A DNA stretch of 64,000 bases. Origin: PFJX01 sp044227325 (GTDB lineage: Bacteria; Pseudomonadota; Gammaproteobacteria; Burkholderiales; Thiobacillaceae). How positions within the stretch are numbered: position 1 is the stretch's first letter; each line of letters starts with the position of its first letter. Positions 32,217 through 41,663 of the stretch are shown one piece after another. The notes beneath the pieces were generated by a model. It searched no databases, was not told where the DNA came from, and saw only the letters and a program-made list of their open reading frames with translations. The DNA is taken from the NCBI GenBank assembly GCA_044227325.1, contig JBGAFI010000003.1:124001-188000 (forward strand). The letters are read 5' to 3'. The translations under genes and the position numbers were made by a program.

Positions 32217-34847
32217 CTACCCGGCCGCCTCCACGACCCCGTTCCCCGGCGGCACCATGTCCGGCAGCTTGCCCAGATTCTGTATCCGGTGCCGGATGCG
32301 TTCGGCGGAGAGCAGCACCAGCATTTCCTGGGCGGTCTCGCCCGCGCTCTTCTTGACCATGCTATCCGCCAGTTGGTTATCGCCGCCCAGCATGGCGGAG
32401 AGGCGCTCGATGCGGTCCAGCGGGACTTCCGGGATTTCCCCCAGATGGTCCACCAGCAGGCCCATTGGGCCGTTGGGGGCCTCGTCGCGCAGGACGACGA
32501 TCTGCTTGCCGGCGAGGGCGGCGGGGGTGAGCGGGGAATCGGCGCCCAGCAGCACGGCCAGGTTGATGACGGCCATGACCTCCTCGTGGAACATGATGTA
32601 GCCGAACAGGTTGCGGGTGGTGCCGGGCACGCTGGTGAGGCCGCGCGCCTCGATGGCTTCCATGACCCGGTCGGAATGGACGCCGAACCATTGGCCGGCG
32701 ACGTGGAAGGTGGCGATCTCCACGCTGTCGCCCTCGCCCCGGTTGACGCTGGCGATGCCCAGGCGGGCGGGCTGGGCGTTGTGGGACTGCGCGGCTTGGG
32801 CGCCGACGGCGCCGAGGGGGATGAACATGAGGGCGACCACCTCGTTGCGGTAGGCGTCGTCCGGGCCCTTGTATTCCCGGTATCCCTTGGACGGGCAGGT
32901 GCCCACCGCATAGTACTGGCCCTGGTAGACGACGATGCCGGAACTGCCTTCTTCCGGGTTGAAGTAGCCGGCGGGCAGGTCGAGGCAGGCGCCGGGACGC
33001 AGGTCGGGCAGGGTGGAGGCGACCACGCGCCGGTCGCGCTGGGCGATGACGCCGAAGCTGCCGGGCAGGGCGGCGCCATTTTCGTCGCCGGGCAGGGAGT
33101 CGCGCAGCATGGCTTCGAACTGGGGCGCGGAATCAAACACGATGCCGATGCCGCCCACCACGTGGTTCTCGCCGCCGGGCGAGCGGAGCGCGGCGGCGTA
33201 GATGTAGGTGGGCCGCTCCCGGTACAGCGGCGTGGCGCTGAAGCTGGACACGGTGTAGCTCTGGGAATCGTGCAGGGTGAGGGTCTGCTTGACCCAGTCG
33301 TCGATCAGCAGGGTGCCGCGCAGGCCGGCGTATTCCGGGTTGGAGACGGCGACGACGCGGCCCTGGCGGTCGAACACCAGGAGATTGTCGTACACCGTGT
33401 AGAGGCCGTTGATGTAGGCGAGGATGTCGCCGATGGCGCGCGCGCCTTCGTCGTCCATGCGTCCGGCCAGGCGTTCCCGGAACGCGGAGGTGAGCGCCCA
33501 CCAGCGGCAGTCGTTGGCCCGCTCGTAGAGGTTGCGGTCCATGATGTCCATGGCCAGGGAAGCGAGGAAGCGGCTGTTCTGCAGGATGGCGGTGACCACG
33601 GTCTCGTGCAGGTTGCCGATGGAGCGCTCGAACACGTCCCGGGTCTTCATGCCGGTGTTGCTGATCTCCCACAACAACACCTTGGAGAAGGCGGGGTTCA
33701 CCGACTTGCCTTTGCCGCTATGGCGCACGTTGCCGTTCCACACGGAACGGTTCAATTCGCGCTGGATCTGTTCCGCCTGGTTGGGAATGTTGCGCAGGCG
33801 CTCGTCGAACAGGGCCGGGTTGGCCATGACGCCGGCCAGCACTTCCTCGTCCACCTGCTTGAGCGCGCCCAGGGCGGCATGAGAGAAGGCGTGTTCCAGG
33901 GGCAGCATGACGTGGCCGTACCAGCCCGGGCCCATGTAGCCCTGATAGCCACGGGTGGCGCGGGTGGTGGCCAGGTATTCCCGGCCGGCGAAGCGCACCA
34001 CGCGCCAGTCGCCATCCGTCACCAAATCCAGGGGAGCGCCCACCGGCACCTGCCAGGCATCGCTGCTGGCGATGACCCGGCCGTCCTGGTCGAGCAGGGT
34101 GATGACCGACCAGTCGTCGGGGCCGGTCAAGTTGGCGAAGATGCCCTCGGTTTCGTTCTGGAAGCGGAAGCACAGGCACAGCACGCCCAGGGCGTGGTCG
34201 TCGTCACGGGCGACGCGGTAGGAATAGATCAGGGCGGCGGGCACGCCGGGCTGCAGATCGCTGGCGCGAAAGGTTTCCACATAGGCGTCGCGGGTGGTCA
34301 GGGACGCCTGGATCAATGCGTCGCGGGAAAGCTCGACCGGATGCGTCTCATCGAGTTGGGCGTGGACCCGGCCGTCCGGCGTCAGCAGCAGGATGTCGCA
34401 ATACACGGAATACTTTTGCGCGTACTCCCGGAAGCGGGCCTCCAGCTTCGCGCGGGCGGCGGGCTCGGCGGCCTCGTTCCCCGCGAAGGAGGCGAGATAG
34501 GCGCGCAGGTCGTCGTCGGTGGCCAGGAAGCCGATGTCGGCGGTGCGCTCGAACAGGTTGCGGATCATGATGTCCACCGCCACCTGGGCCTTGGATTGCA
34601 TCTCCAGCACTGTCTTCTTCAGGGTCTCGCGGCCCAGGCTGTTGAGCAGGTCGCAGGTCAGGCGCTGGAATGCCTGGCGCGTGCCGCTCATGTCGGTGCC
34701 GGTGCCGGAAAGCTGGCCGAGCAGGGTCAGGTTGTCCCAAACACTCTGGAGGTTCTGCAGGGTTTCCCGATACTCCTCGACGCTGTCCATGTGCCGGATC
34801 AGCCCTGGCAACGCATCGTCCAGTTCAACGCCTTTGTATAACGCCAT
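32217..34847 (-). CDS. Soluble Cache-type sensor fused to CheW
   Basis: An 876-residue protein with no signal peptide or membrane helix. Two large Cache-like sensor regions are seen at about 110-340 and 430-670, recognised by PAS-like strand patterns such as LLLTPDGRVHAQLDETHPVE and LLVFDRQGRVVAVSNPEYAG. Each is preceded by a helical segment. Residues 700-860 form a CheW-like domain (EIATFHVAGQWFGVHSDRVM to VVLRDEAPNGPMGLLVDHLG). CheW domains couple receptors to the CheA kinase (family knowledge). A cytoplasmic double-sensor CheW could feed an internal signal into a chemotaxis-like pathway. No other che gene is in the window. A possible sigma-54 site lies upstream. Confidence 0.75.
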   Translation of the reverse strand: MALYKGVELDDALPGLIRHMDSVEEYRETLQNLQSVWDNLTLLGQLSGTGTDMSGTRQAFQRLTCDLLNSLGRETLKKTVLEMQSKAQVAVDIMIRNLFERTADIGFLATDDDLRAYLASFAGNEAAEPAARAKLEARFREYAQKYSVYCDILLLTPDGRVHAQLDETHPVELSRDALIQASLTTRDAYVETFRASDLQPGVPAALIYSYRVARDDDHALGVLCLCFRFQNETEGIFANLTGPDDWSVITLLDQDGRVIASSDAWQVPVGAPLDLVTDGDWRVVRFAGREYLATTRATRGYQGYMGPGWYGHVMLPLEHAFSHAALGALKQVDEEVLAGVMANPALFDERLRNIPNQAEQIQRELNRSVWNGNVRHSGKGKSVNPAFSKVLLWEISNTGMKTRDVFERSIGNLHETVVTAILQNSRFLASLAMDIMDRNLYERANDCRWWALTSAFRERLAGRMDDEGARAIGDILAYINGLYTVYDNLLVFDRQGRVVAVSNPEYAGLRGTLLIDDWVKQTLTLHDSQSYTVSSFSATPLYRERPTYIYAAALRSPGGENHVVGGIGIVFDSAPQFEAMLRDSLPGDENGAALPGSFGVIAQRDRRVVASTLPDLRPGACLDLPAGYFNPEEGSSGIVVYQGQYYAVGTCPSKGYREYKGPDDAYRNEVVALMFIPLGAVGAQAAQSHNAQPARLGIASVNRGEGDSVEIATFHVAGQWFGVHSDRVMEAIEARGLTSVPGTTRNLFGYIMFHEEVMAVINLAVLLGADSPLTPAALAGKQIVVLRDEAPNGPMGLLVDHLGEIPEVPLDRIERLSAMLGGDNQLADSMVKKSAGETAQEMLVLLSAERIRHRIQNLGKLPDMVPPGNGVVEAAG

Positions 34848-34877
34848 ATTCGTGTCCTCACGTAGTACAAATGACGT

Positions 34878-34893
34878 AGCAAGAACCACACCA
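34878..34893 (-). promoter_or_regulatory. Possible sigma-54 promoter of the Cache-CheW gene
   Basis: On the minus strand the site reads TGGTGTGGTTCTTGCT: GG and GC spaced by 10 and a perfect TTGCT, but the -24 box lacks the CAC. The ATG lies about 30 bases downstream. Confidence 0.4.
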
Positions 34894-35036
34894 TAGGAAT
34901 GGTTTTGAGCGTGCTTGTTAACTCGTTGATAACACGCTGAAAAGAAAAGGGAATGTCGACGTAGATGCGGATTTGTCGATTAGTTTGCCTGATTACGGGG
35001 CGATGGGGCCTGGATTGCACCCGCTTGGTGCAAAGA

Positions 35037-35054
35037 AGCCCCGCGAACGGGGCT
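35037..35054 (-). terminator. Hairpin after the 161-residue secreted protein gene
   Basis: AGCCCCG and CGGGGCT pair around CGAA, 24 bases past the stop. On the minus strand it is followed by TCTTTG, a short T-rich tail. Confidence 0.6.
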
Positions 35055-35077
35055 CCAGAATGGCCTTGTGGCGGGTG

Positions 35078-35563
35078 TCAAAGCGGCGTCTTGTCGGTGG
35101 CATCCTCCCCTAGCAGGCGTTCGGTTTCCCGCATCAGCGCGCGCATCACCGTGCCGGCGGTCTGCATGCCGTTTTTCGCCATATCCTCCACCAGTGGGGC
35201 GAACTTCGCGGCCAGATCCGGACTCAGCCCGCAACCGCCGGAGCGCTTCGCCAGGTTCCCCGCGAGGAAGCCTTGCTGGAATTGGGCCAGTTCCCATTGC
35301 TGGCGCATGAGGCGGCCGGCCTCATAGGGTGTGATCCGGTGTTCGCGCAGGGCTTGTTCGATCAAGCCCATCTGTTCCTGGAGCGCCTGCGTATAGACGA
35401 AAGCGGTGCTTGAAGTGGGGCCCATGGCACCGACCTGGGGCATCCTGGCCTGAGGGCCGGAACCCAGCAGACAAGACTCGTCGGCCAGGGCGGATCCGGT
35501 GCCGAACACCATGACGGTCGCGGCGAACAGGCTCAGTTTCTTGAGGGAAGCGGGGGATTTCAT
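35078..35563 (-). CDS. Hypothetical secreted protein
   Basis: A 161-residue protein with a clear signal peptide (LSLFAATVMVFGTGSALADE). The mature part is helical, has two cysteines (ESCLLGSG and SGGCGLSP) that could form a disulfide, and contains the helix TQALQEQMGLIEQALREHRI. No family is recognised. GGAG lies upstream of the ATG. It is flanked by its own hairpin terminator and by a CsgG-like lipoprotein gene that reads away from it. Confidence 0.7.
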   Translation of the reverse strand: MKSPASLKKLSLFAATVMVFGTGSALADESCLLGSGPQARMPQVGAMGPTSSTAFVYTQALQEQMGLIEQALREHRITPYEAGRLMRQQWELAQFQQGFLAGNLAKRSGGCGLSPDLAAKFAPLVEDMAKNGMQTAGTVMRALMRETERLLGEDATDKTPL

Positions 35564-35826
35564 GATTGGACTCCTTGTGGGTTCCCGGCCTTCGCGACAT
35601 GCGAAGGGGGTAAGGTCAGTCTGGTGAGGCGCTGTAAGCCTGGTATTTCCGAACCATTACCGGCTTGCAAGGAGATGTTTCAGTTCATGCCGCGAGACTG
35701 GCGGGAAGGCATGGTTTTCTTGCTTTCCCCGCGGAGGGGGAACCAGAATTCGCGCAGGCCGGCCGCGGAGATGTGGCATGGGCGGGAGGCCGCCGGCCCG
35801 ACAACCGGAACATACTGGAGACGCGC

Positions 35827-36885
35827 ATGGTTCTGACAATGGGAAGCCGGCTGCTGCTGGCGCTGGTCCTGGCCCTGGCGGGCTGCTCGTCGGCGCGCAT
35901 GACGGCGCTGAACGCCCGCCTGGGCTTGCGGCCGATGCCCGCGCAAAGCCAGGAACAAGTCCTCGTGCCGGCGCTGGCCGACAAGATGGACCGCCTGTAC
36001 AGGACCGGCGCCGAGTCCATGCAGCGCGGCGACCTGGATGCCGCGATGGATGCCTGGCGCCAATACGCCGACATCGCGCCGACCCATCTGGCGAGGACAC
36101 AGGCCGTGCGCGGCTATCTCACGCTGCTGCAACGGGAAACCGCGCGACGCTTCGCGAAACAGGCGGTGGCGGCCGAGCAGGCGGGCGGCTACGCGAAGAC
36201 CGACCGTTTCCATGTCGCCTTGCTGCCGTTCCGAAGTAGCGACGACTCTCCGGCGGCCCGGGCGAAGCCCTTCAATCGGGCGATCCAGGCCATGGTCGCC
36301 ACGGATCTGGCCCAGGTGCCGGCCTTGACCCTGTTGGAACGGAACAAGATGGACTACCTGCTGCGGGAGATGAAGTTGGGCGAATCCGGCTTGCTGGACC
36401 CGGCCAGCGCCGCCAAAGCCGGCCGCATGCTGGGCGCGGGCAGTCTGGTGTCCGGCGTGGTCTTCAACGAGGACAGGGGCTACGACGCCTACAGCAACGG
36501 CTATACGGGCCGCTACACCATCGGTACCGTGGTCTCGGATGTGGAGCAGGGCCGCGTGGTGGGCAGCCAGGAAGCCAGCGGCTGGCAGTACAACTACTTC
36601 GAGCTGGAGAAGAAGATTGTCCACGGCATCCTCGACACCCTGAACATCAAGGACATCCCGGCCTCGGTGGACCGGATCCACACGAAAAACTGGGACGCCT
36701 ACGCCCGTTTCACCCAGGGCTTGAAGATGCTGGACGAGGGGAAGTTCGCGGAAGCGCGGCGCGAGTTCTACGCCGCCCTGACTTTCGATCCGGAGTTCGA
36801 CATGGCGGAACAGGCTTACCTGGACACGCCGCCGCGCGACCAGACCATTGAAGAGATGCAGGCCGAGGTCGCGAGGGGGCTCTGA
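35827..36885 (+). CDS. CsgG-like lipoprotein
   Basis: A 352-residue outer-membrane lipoprotein with lipobox LALAGC. Residues 45-115 resemble a TPR-like helical segment. The central region matches the CsgG/LpoB fold: FHVALLPFRSSDDSP, LAQVPALTLLERNKMDYLLR and LGAGSLVSGVVFNEDRG. A C-terminal helical repeat follows (GLKMLDEGKFAEARREFYAA). CsgG forms the curli export pore, but many relatives are assembly or cell-wall helper lipoproteins (family knowledge). No curli subunit gene is nearby, so the role is open. The start is preceded by GGAG. Confidence 0.75.
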   Translation: MVLTMGSRLLLALVLALAGCSSARMTALNARLGLRPMPAQSQEQVLVPALADKMDRLYRTGAESMQRGDLDAAMDAWRQYADIAPTHLARTQAVRGYLTLLQRETARRFAKQAVAAEQAGGYAKTDRFHVALLPFRSSDDSPAARAKPFNRAIQAMVATDLAQVPALTLLERNKMDYLLREMKLGESGLLDPASAAKAGRMLGAGSLVSGVVFNEDRGYDAYSNGYTGRYTIGTVVSDVEQGRVVGSQEASGWQYNYFELEKKIVHGILDTLNIKDIPASVDRIHTKNWDAYARFTQGLKMLDEGKFAEARREFYAALTFDPEFDMAEQAYLDTPPRDQTIEEMQAEVARGL

Positions 36886-36895
36886 ACCAGGCTGT

Positions 36896-37744
36896 TCAGC
36901 GCAAGCGCGCGGCCAGTTCCAGCAGCTTGGCGACGCGCTGCTCGGTGGCCGGATGGGTGCTGAACAGGCCGCGCAGATCGCCGCCGGAGAGCGGATTGAT
37001 GATCATCATCTGGGCGGTTTCCGGGTGCATCTCGGCGGTGTCCATGGGGGTGCCGCGGGCGTAGGCCTCGATCTTGCGCAGGGCGGAGGCGAGCGCTTCC
37101 GGGTCGCCGGAGATGTCGGCTCCGCCCCGGTCCGCGCCGAACTCCCGGGCGCGGGAAATCGCCATCTGGATCAACATCGCGGCCAGGGGGGCGAGGATCA
37201 TCACCGCCAGTTGCACGATGAAGTTGGGCCGGTCCCGGTCGCCGCCGCCGAAGAACATGCCGAACTGGGCCAGGGAGGAAATCGCGCCGGCCAGGGTGGC
37301 GGAAATGGTGGAGGTGAGGATGTCCCGGTTCTTCACGTGGGCCAGTTCGTGAGCCATGACGCCGCGCAGTTCCCGCGTGTTCAGCATGCGCAGGATGCCC
37401 GTGGTGGCGGCCACGGCGGCGTGTTCGGGATTGCGGCCGGTGGCGAAGGCGTTGGGCTGGGCCTCGTCGATGACGTAGACCTTGGGCATGGGCAGCTCGG
37501 CACGTCTCGCCAGGTCGGCGACGATGCCGTAGAACTCGGGGGCTTCCACCGGGCCGACTTCCTGGGCGTGGTACATGCGCAGGACCATCTTGTCCGAGTT
37601 CCAGTAGGCCCACAGATTCATGGCGCCGCCCAGAAGCAGGGCGATGAGCATGCCGGTGGCGCCGCCCAGCATCATGCCCACCGCGCCGAACAAGGCGACG
37701 ATGGCGGCCATCAGCAGGGTGGTTTTCAGCCAGTTGTTAAGCAT
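36896..37744 (-). CDS. htpX: HtpX membrane zinc protease
   Basis: A 282-residue inner-membrane M48 protease for quality control of membrane proteins. Two N-terminal helices (TTLLMAAIVALFGAVGMMLG and the next) are followed by the catalytic motif AHELAHVKNRD and the third ligand in AREFGADRGG. Two further helices lie between. The C-terminal STHPATEQRV is a family signature. Length is typical. It is convergent with the lipoprotein gene and followed in the same direction by fmt and def upstream on the strand, the usual betaproteobacterial order. Confidence 0.96.
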   Translation of the reverse strand: MLNNWLKTTLLMAAIVALFGAVGMMLGGATGMLIALLLGGAMNLWAYWNSDKMVLRMYHAQEVGPVEAPEFYGIVADLARRAELPMPKVYVIDEAQPNAFATGRNPEHAAVAATTGILRMLNTRELRGVMAHELAHVKNRDILTSTISATLAGAISSLAQFGMFFGGGDRDRPNFIVQLAVMILAPLAAMLIQMAISRAREFGADRGGADISGDPEALASALRKIEAYARGTPMDTAEMHPETAQMMIINPLSGGDLRGLFSTHPATEQRVAKLLELAARLR

Positions 37745-37837
37745 TGCGAATCTCCGGAAGGCAACGATTTCGTCCCTTTAGATGGGACAAAACGGCAGGA
37801 ATTCAATGGCTTGTGCGGCGCCGCCGGGCGGAGCGGC

Positions 37838-38761
37838 TCAAGCGAGGCGGTCCCCGGCATGCAGGGGATGCCCGGCCAGGAAGGCTTCCACCGGCAGGCG
37901 CTTGCCGCCGGCCTTCTGGACTTCGGTGATGTCCAGGCTGCCCGTGCCGCAGGCGACGCCGAGGCTTTGCCGGTCCACGGAGAGAATCCGCCCGGGCTCG
38001 CCCTGGCCGTCCGCCAACCGGGCGCGCCAGATTTTCAGCGGCGCGCCGTCGAGCAGAGCGTGGGCGCCGGGGAAAGGATTGAAGGCGCGGATGCGCCGGT
38101 CCAGTTCCCGCGCGGAAAGCGACCAGTCCAGCCGCGCGTCGTCCTTGCCGATCTTGGCGGCATAGGTGGCCAGGGCGTCGTCCTGGGGTGTCGCCTGGAC
38201 ACGCCCCGCTTCCAGTTCCGGCAGCAGGGCGACGATCTCCCGCGCGCCCAGTTCGGCCAGCCGGTCATGCAGGCTGCCGGTGGTGTCCGTGTCCAGGATG
38301 GGCAGCGCGGCGCGGGACAGCATCGCGCCCGTGTCCAGCCCCTTGTCCATCCGCATCAGGGTGATGCCGGTCTCCGCGTCGCCCGCCTCGATGGCCCGAT
38401 GGATGGGCGCGGCGCCGCGCCAGCGCGGCAGCAGGGAGGCGTGGATGTTGACGCAGCCCAGGCGCGGCATGTCCAGCACGGCCTGGGGCAGGATCAGACC
38501 GTAGGCGGCGACCACCATGAGCTCGGCCTTCGCTGCGCGGATGCGCTGACGCGATTCCTCGGACTTCAGGTTTTCCGGTTGGGCGACCGGGAGGCCGTGG
38601 GCGAGGGCCAACTCCTTGACCGGGCTCATCTTCAATTTCATGCCGCGCCCGGCGGGCCGGTCCGGCTGGGTCAACACGAGGGGGATCTCGTGCCCGGCCG
38701 CGATCAGGGCCTGGAGGGCGGCGGCGGCGAACTCGGGGGTGCCGGCGAAGATAAGGCGCAT
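37838..38761 (-). CDS. fmt: Methionyl-tRNA formyltransferase
   Basis: A 307-residue cytoplasmic enzyme that formylates initiator Met-tRNA using 10-formyl-THF. MRLIFAGTPEFAAAALQAL is the standard N-terminus, and NIHASLLPRWRGAAPIHRA carries the catalytic Asn-His and the SLLPRWRGAAP signature. The C-terminal OB-fold tRNA-binding domain begins near 205. The start at 38761 is fixed by the N-terminal motif. It lies 70 bases after def, its functional partner, on the same strand. Confidence 0.97.
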   Translation of the reverse strand: MRLIFAGTPEFAAAALQALIAAGHEIPLVLTQPDRPAGRGMKLKMSPVKELALAHGLPVAQPENLKSEESRQRIRAAKAELMVVAAYGLILPQAVLDMPRLGCVNIHASLLPRWRGAAPIHRAIEAGDAETGITLMRMDKGLDTGAMLSRAALPILDTDTTGSLHDRLAELGAREIVALLPELEAGRVQATPQDDALATYAAKIGKDDARLDWSLSARELDRRIRAFNPFPGAHALLDGAPLKIWRARLADGQGEPGRILSVDRQSLGVACGTGSLDITEVQKAGGKRLPVEAFLAGHPLHAGDRLA

Positions 38762-38831
38762 GGGTGTGTTGGGCGTGAGGAGAAGGGGCGAGGAGCGGGA
38801 AGGTGTCACCCTCACTCCGCTCCGTGCCGGT

Positions 38832-39335
38832 TTACATGGCTTCCCGCGCCTGCTTGAGCAGCTTGTGGCGGATGCGGGTCTGCTTGAGGCGGGATAGATA
38901 TTCGACGAACACCTTGCCGTCCAAGTGGTCGATCTCATGCTGGATGCAAACGCCGAGCAGGCCGGCCGCGTCCAACTCGAAGCTTTCCCCTTGCAGATTC
39001 AAGGCTTGGACCCGGACGCGTTCCGCGCGGGTGACCTTGTCGTAGATGCCGGGCACGGAGAGGCAGCCTTCCTCGTGCACCGCCTCGCCCTCCTTCATGA
39101 CGATGCGCGGGTTGATGAAGGTCATGAGCCGGTTCTTCTCCTCGCTCACGTCCACCACGATCATGCGCACGTGCCGGTCCACCTGGGTGGCGGCGAGGCC
39201 GATGCCGGGCGCGGAATACATGGTTTCCGCCATGTCGGCGGCGAGTTGACGTATTTTGTCGTCCACCACGGCCACCGGTTTGGCGACGGTGTGCAGGCGC
39301 GGATCGGGATAGTGGAGGATTTTGAGTAGAGCCAT
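38832..39335 (-). CDS. def: Peptide deformylase
   Basis: A 167-residue metalloenzyme that removes the N-formyl group from nascent proteins. All three family motifs are present: GIGLAATQ, EGCLSVPG with the metal-binding Cys, and QHEIDHLDG with two His ligands and the catalytic Glu. The start MALLKILHYPDPRL is standard; an ATG 13 codons earlier would run into the region between it and the divergent LysM gene. Confidence 0.98.
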   Translation of the reverse strand: MALLKILHYPDPRLHTVAKPVAVVDDKIRQLAADMAETMYSAPGIGLAATQVDRHVRMIVVDVSEEKNRLMTFINPRIVMKEGEAVHEEGCLSVPGIYDKVTRAERVRVQALNLQGESFELDAAGLLGVCIQHEIDHLDGKVFVEYLSRLKQTRIRHKLLKQAREAM

Positions 39336-39445
39336 GTCGTGTATCGGCGGGGTATTCCGTGCAAAATTTAACAAAGTGGTTTAAGTTTTTCCTTGTCTGA
39401 ATTATAACGGCCGCAAATCCGCCGCAAGCCATGAAGGGCAGGAAC

Positions 39446-40555
39446 ATGCGTACTCTCATTTTGATCGCCGCGCTTGGCCTGGGTGCCGCGCTGAGCGCCC
39501 CCTCTTGGGCCGACGAGGTCCGTCTCCAGGAAAACGCGCCGGACCGCCACGTGGTGGTCAAGGGCGACACCCTCTGGGACATTTCCGAGAAGTTCCTGAA
39601 GGATCCCTGGCTCTGGCCCGAGGTCTGGCGGTTGAACCAGGATGAGATCAAGAATCCGCACCTGATCTACCCCGGCGACGTGGTCCTCCTCACCATGGAA
39701 GGTGGCAGGCCGCGTCTGTCCCTGGCGCCCGGCGCCCGCGATGTGGTCAAGCTCTCCCCTCAGATCAGGGGCGAACCCATCGTCATCAAGGAGGCCGGCA
39801 TCCCCAGCATTCCGGTCAAGGCGATCCAGGGCTTGCTGTCCAAGGGCGGCGTCGGCGAGCCCTCCGACCTGGAGAAAGCGCCGCGCATCCTGGGTTCCAG
39901 CGATGCCCGCGTGATGTTCGGAAGCGGCGACAGCGTCTACGCGACCAAGGGCGACGGGGATACCGTCGATTGGCGTGTCGTGCGGCTCGGACAGCCGCTG
40001 AAAAATCCGGACAACCCCAAGGAAATCCTGGCCTACGAGATGCTGCATCTGGGCAACGCCCATACCGTGCAGCCGGGCGATCCCCAGGTCGTGAAGATCG
40101 TCAGCGCGGACCAGGAAATCCTGGAGCGCGACAGGCTGGTCCCCGCTTGGAAAGGCGATTTGCCCCAGTTCGTGCCGCACGGCCCGAACAAGCCCATCGA
40201 TGCGAAGGTGGTGGCCGCCCTGGGCGGACCGGTCTTCGCCGGCACCTATATGTCGCTGGTGCTGAACAAGGGCCTGCGCGACGGGATCGAGGAGGGGCAT
40301 GTTCTGGCCCTGTTCCGCGCCGGCCGTTCCGTGGCCGATCCCAAATGCCTGCACGCGGAAAAGATCGGTTTCCTTGCCGGCGGCGGGCGCGGCTACGCGA
40401 GCGACTGCAAGCCCAACAAGGATGACAAATCCGCCCTGCCGGATACCCGCGTCGGCCTGGCCTTCGTCTACCGGGTCTTCAACAAGGTGTCCTACGCGCT
40501 GGTCATGAAGGGCACCGAACCGGTGACCGTCGGCGACAGCGCGCGCAACCCCTGA
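39446..40555 (+). CDS. Exported LysM-domain protein
   Basis: A 369-residue periplasmic protein with signal peptide (LILIAALGLGAALSAPSWADE). One LysM domain follows at about residues 38-85 (VVVKGDTLWDISEKFLKDPW and NPHLIYPGDVVLL), which binds peptidoglycan. The rest, about 280 residues, is a conserved betaproteobacterial extension with no named fold. It is divergent from def and ends 13 bases before dprA. This placement between def and dprA is common in betaproteobacteria. It may be a cell-wall-associated scaffold. An ATG five codons upstream is also possible. Confidence 0.9.
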   Translation: MRTLILIAALGLGAALSAPSWADEVRLQENAPDRHVVVKGDTLWDISEKFLKDPWLWPEVWRLNQDEIKNPHLIYPGDVVLLTMEGGRPRLSLAPGARDVVKLSPQIRGEPIVIKEAGIPSIPVKAIQGLLSKGGVGEPSDLEKAPRILGSSDARVMFGSGDSVYATKGDGDTVDWRVVRLGQPLKNPDNPKEILAYEMLHLGNAHTVQPGDPQVVKIVSADQEILERDRLVPAWKGDLPQFVPHGPNKPIDAKVVAALGGPVFAGTYMSLVLNKGLRDGIEEGHVLALFRAGRSVADPKCLHAEKIGFLAGGGRGYASDCKPNKDDKSALPDTRVGLAFVYRVFNKVSYALVMKGTEPVTVGDSARNP

Positions 40556-40568
40556 CCTCGGCCGGCAT

Positions 40569-41663
40569 TTGCCCAGACGCCCGGATGACTCCCTCTGGCT
40601 GACTCTGGAGGCCATTCCGGGTCTGGGGCCGGATGCCGCCGGCAAGCTTCTCGCGGTTTTCTCCGAGCCCGAATCGATTCTTGGCGCCAGCGCCGCGCAA
40701 CTCGCGCCGGTGGTGGGCGACACCCTGGCCCGGGCCATCGTCCAGGGTGCCGATCCGGTCTCGCTGAATCCCGGCCTGAGTTGGCTGGACGGCCCGGACA
40801 ATCACCTCGTCACCTGGAACGACCCGGCCTATCCCGCCAGCCTGCGCGATCTTGCCACGCCGCCCGCCTGGCTCTACGTGCGCGGCGATCCGGCCTGGCT
40901 GGCGCGGCCCATGCTGGCCATCGTCGGCAGCCGCAATGCCACGCCCCAGGGCCTGCGCGATGCCCGCGCATTCGCCCAGGCCTTGTCGGAGGCCGGCCTG
41001 ACCATCGTCAGCGGTCTCGCGCTGGGTGTGGATGCCGCCGCCCATGAAGGCGGCCTGGCCGGTTTGGCCAGCAGCGTGGCGGTGGTGGGCACCGGGCTGG
41101 ACCGGGTGTATCCGGCGCGCAACAAGGCGTTGGCCCACCGGCTCGCGGCGGAAGGCGCCATCGTCTCGGAGTTTCCCATCGGCACCCTGCCGAAGAGCGG
41201 CCACTTTCCGCGCCGCAACCGCATCATCAGCGGCCTGTCCCTAGGAGTTCTGGTGGTGGAGGCGGCCCTGGAAAGCGGCTCCCTGATCACCGCGCGGTTG
41301 GCCTCCGAGCAGGGACGGGATGTGTTCGCCCTGCCCGGCTCCATCCATTCCGCGCTTTCCAAGGGATGCCATCGCCTGATCAAGCAGGGGGCGAAGCTGG
41401 TGGAGTCCGCCACCGACATCCTGGAGGAGCTGGGCCGGGTATTGCCGCCCTCGCCATCCGCGACGCCTTGCCTCGGCACGACCGGAGACGGGGCGGAAGA
41501 TATCCTTTTAGCCACACTTGCGGGCGGCCCCTTGGCGCCGGATCAACTGGCTTCCCGCCTCGGCTTGACGGTGGAGGAGGTCTCCGTCAAGCTACTTGCG
41601 GCCGAGCTGGATGGCACCGTCGCCAAACTGCCGGGCGGCCTCTACCAACGATTATTCCGATGA
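40569..41663 (+). CDS. dprA: DNA processing protein A
   Basis: A 364-residue cytoplasmic protein that loads RecA onto incoming single-stranded DNA during transformation. The Rossmann-like domain shows AIVGSRNATPQG, SGLALGVDAAAHEG, VYPARNKALAHR, FPRRNRIISGLS and GSLITARLASEQGR. A C-terminal winged-helix domain (about 295-364) matches the DprA C-terminal module. The TTG start at 40569 is chosen because it gives the typical N-terminus DSLWLTLEAIPGLGP. It overlaps smg by four bases. Confidence 0.95.
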   Translation: MPRRPDDSLWLTLEAIPGLGPDAAGKLLAVFSEPESILGASAAQLAPVVGDTLARAIVQGADPVSLNPGLSWLDGPDNHLVTWNDPAYPASLRDLATPPAWLYVRGDPAWLARPMLAIVGSRNATPQGLRDARAFAQALSEAGLTIVSGLALGVDAAAHEGGLAGLASSVAVVGTGLDRVYPARNKALAHRLAAEGAIVSEFPIGTLPKSGHFPRRNRIISGLSLGVLVVEAALESGSLITARLASEQGRDVFALPGSIHSALSKGCHRLIKQGAKLVESATDILEELGRVLPPSPSATPCLGTTGDGAEDILLATLAGGPLAPDQLASRLGLTVEEVSVKLLAAELDGTVAKLPGGLYQRLFR

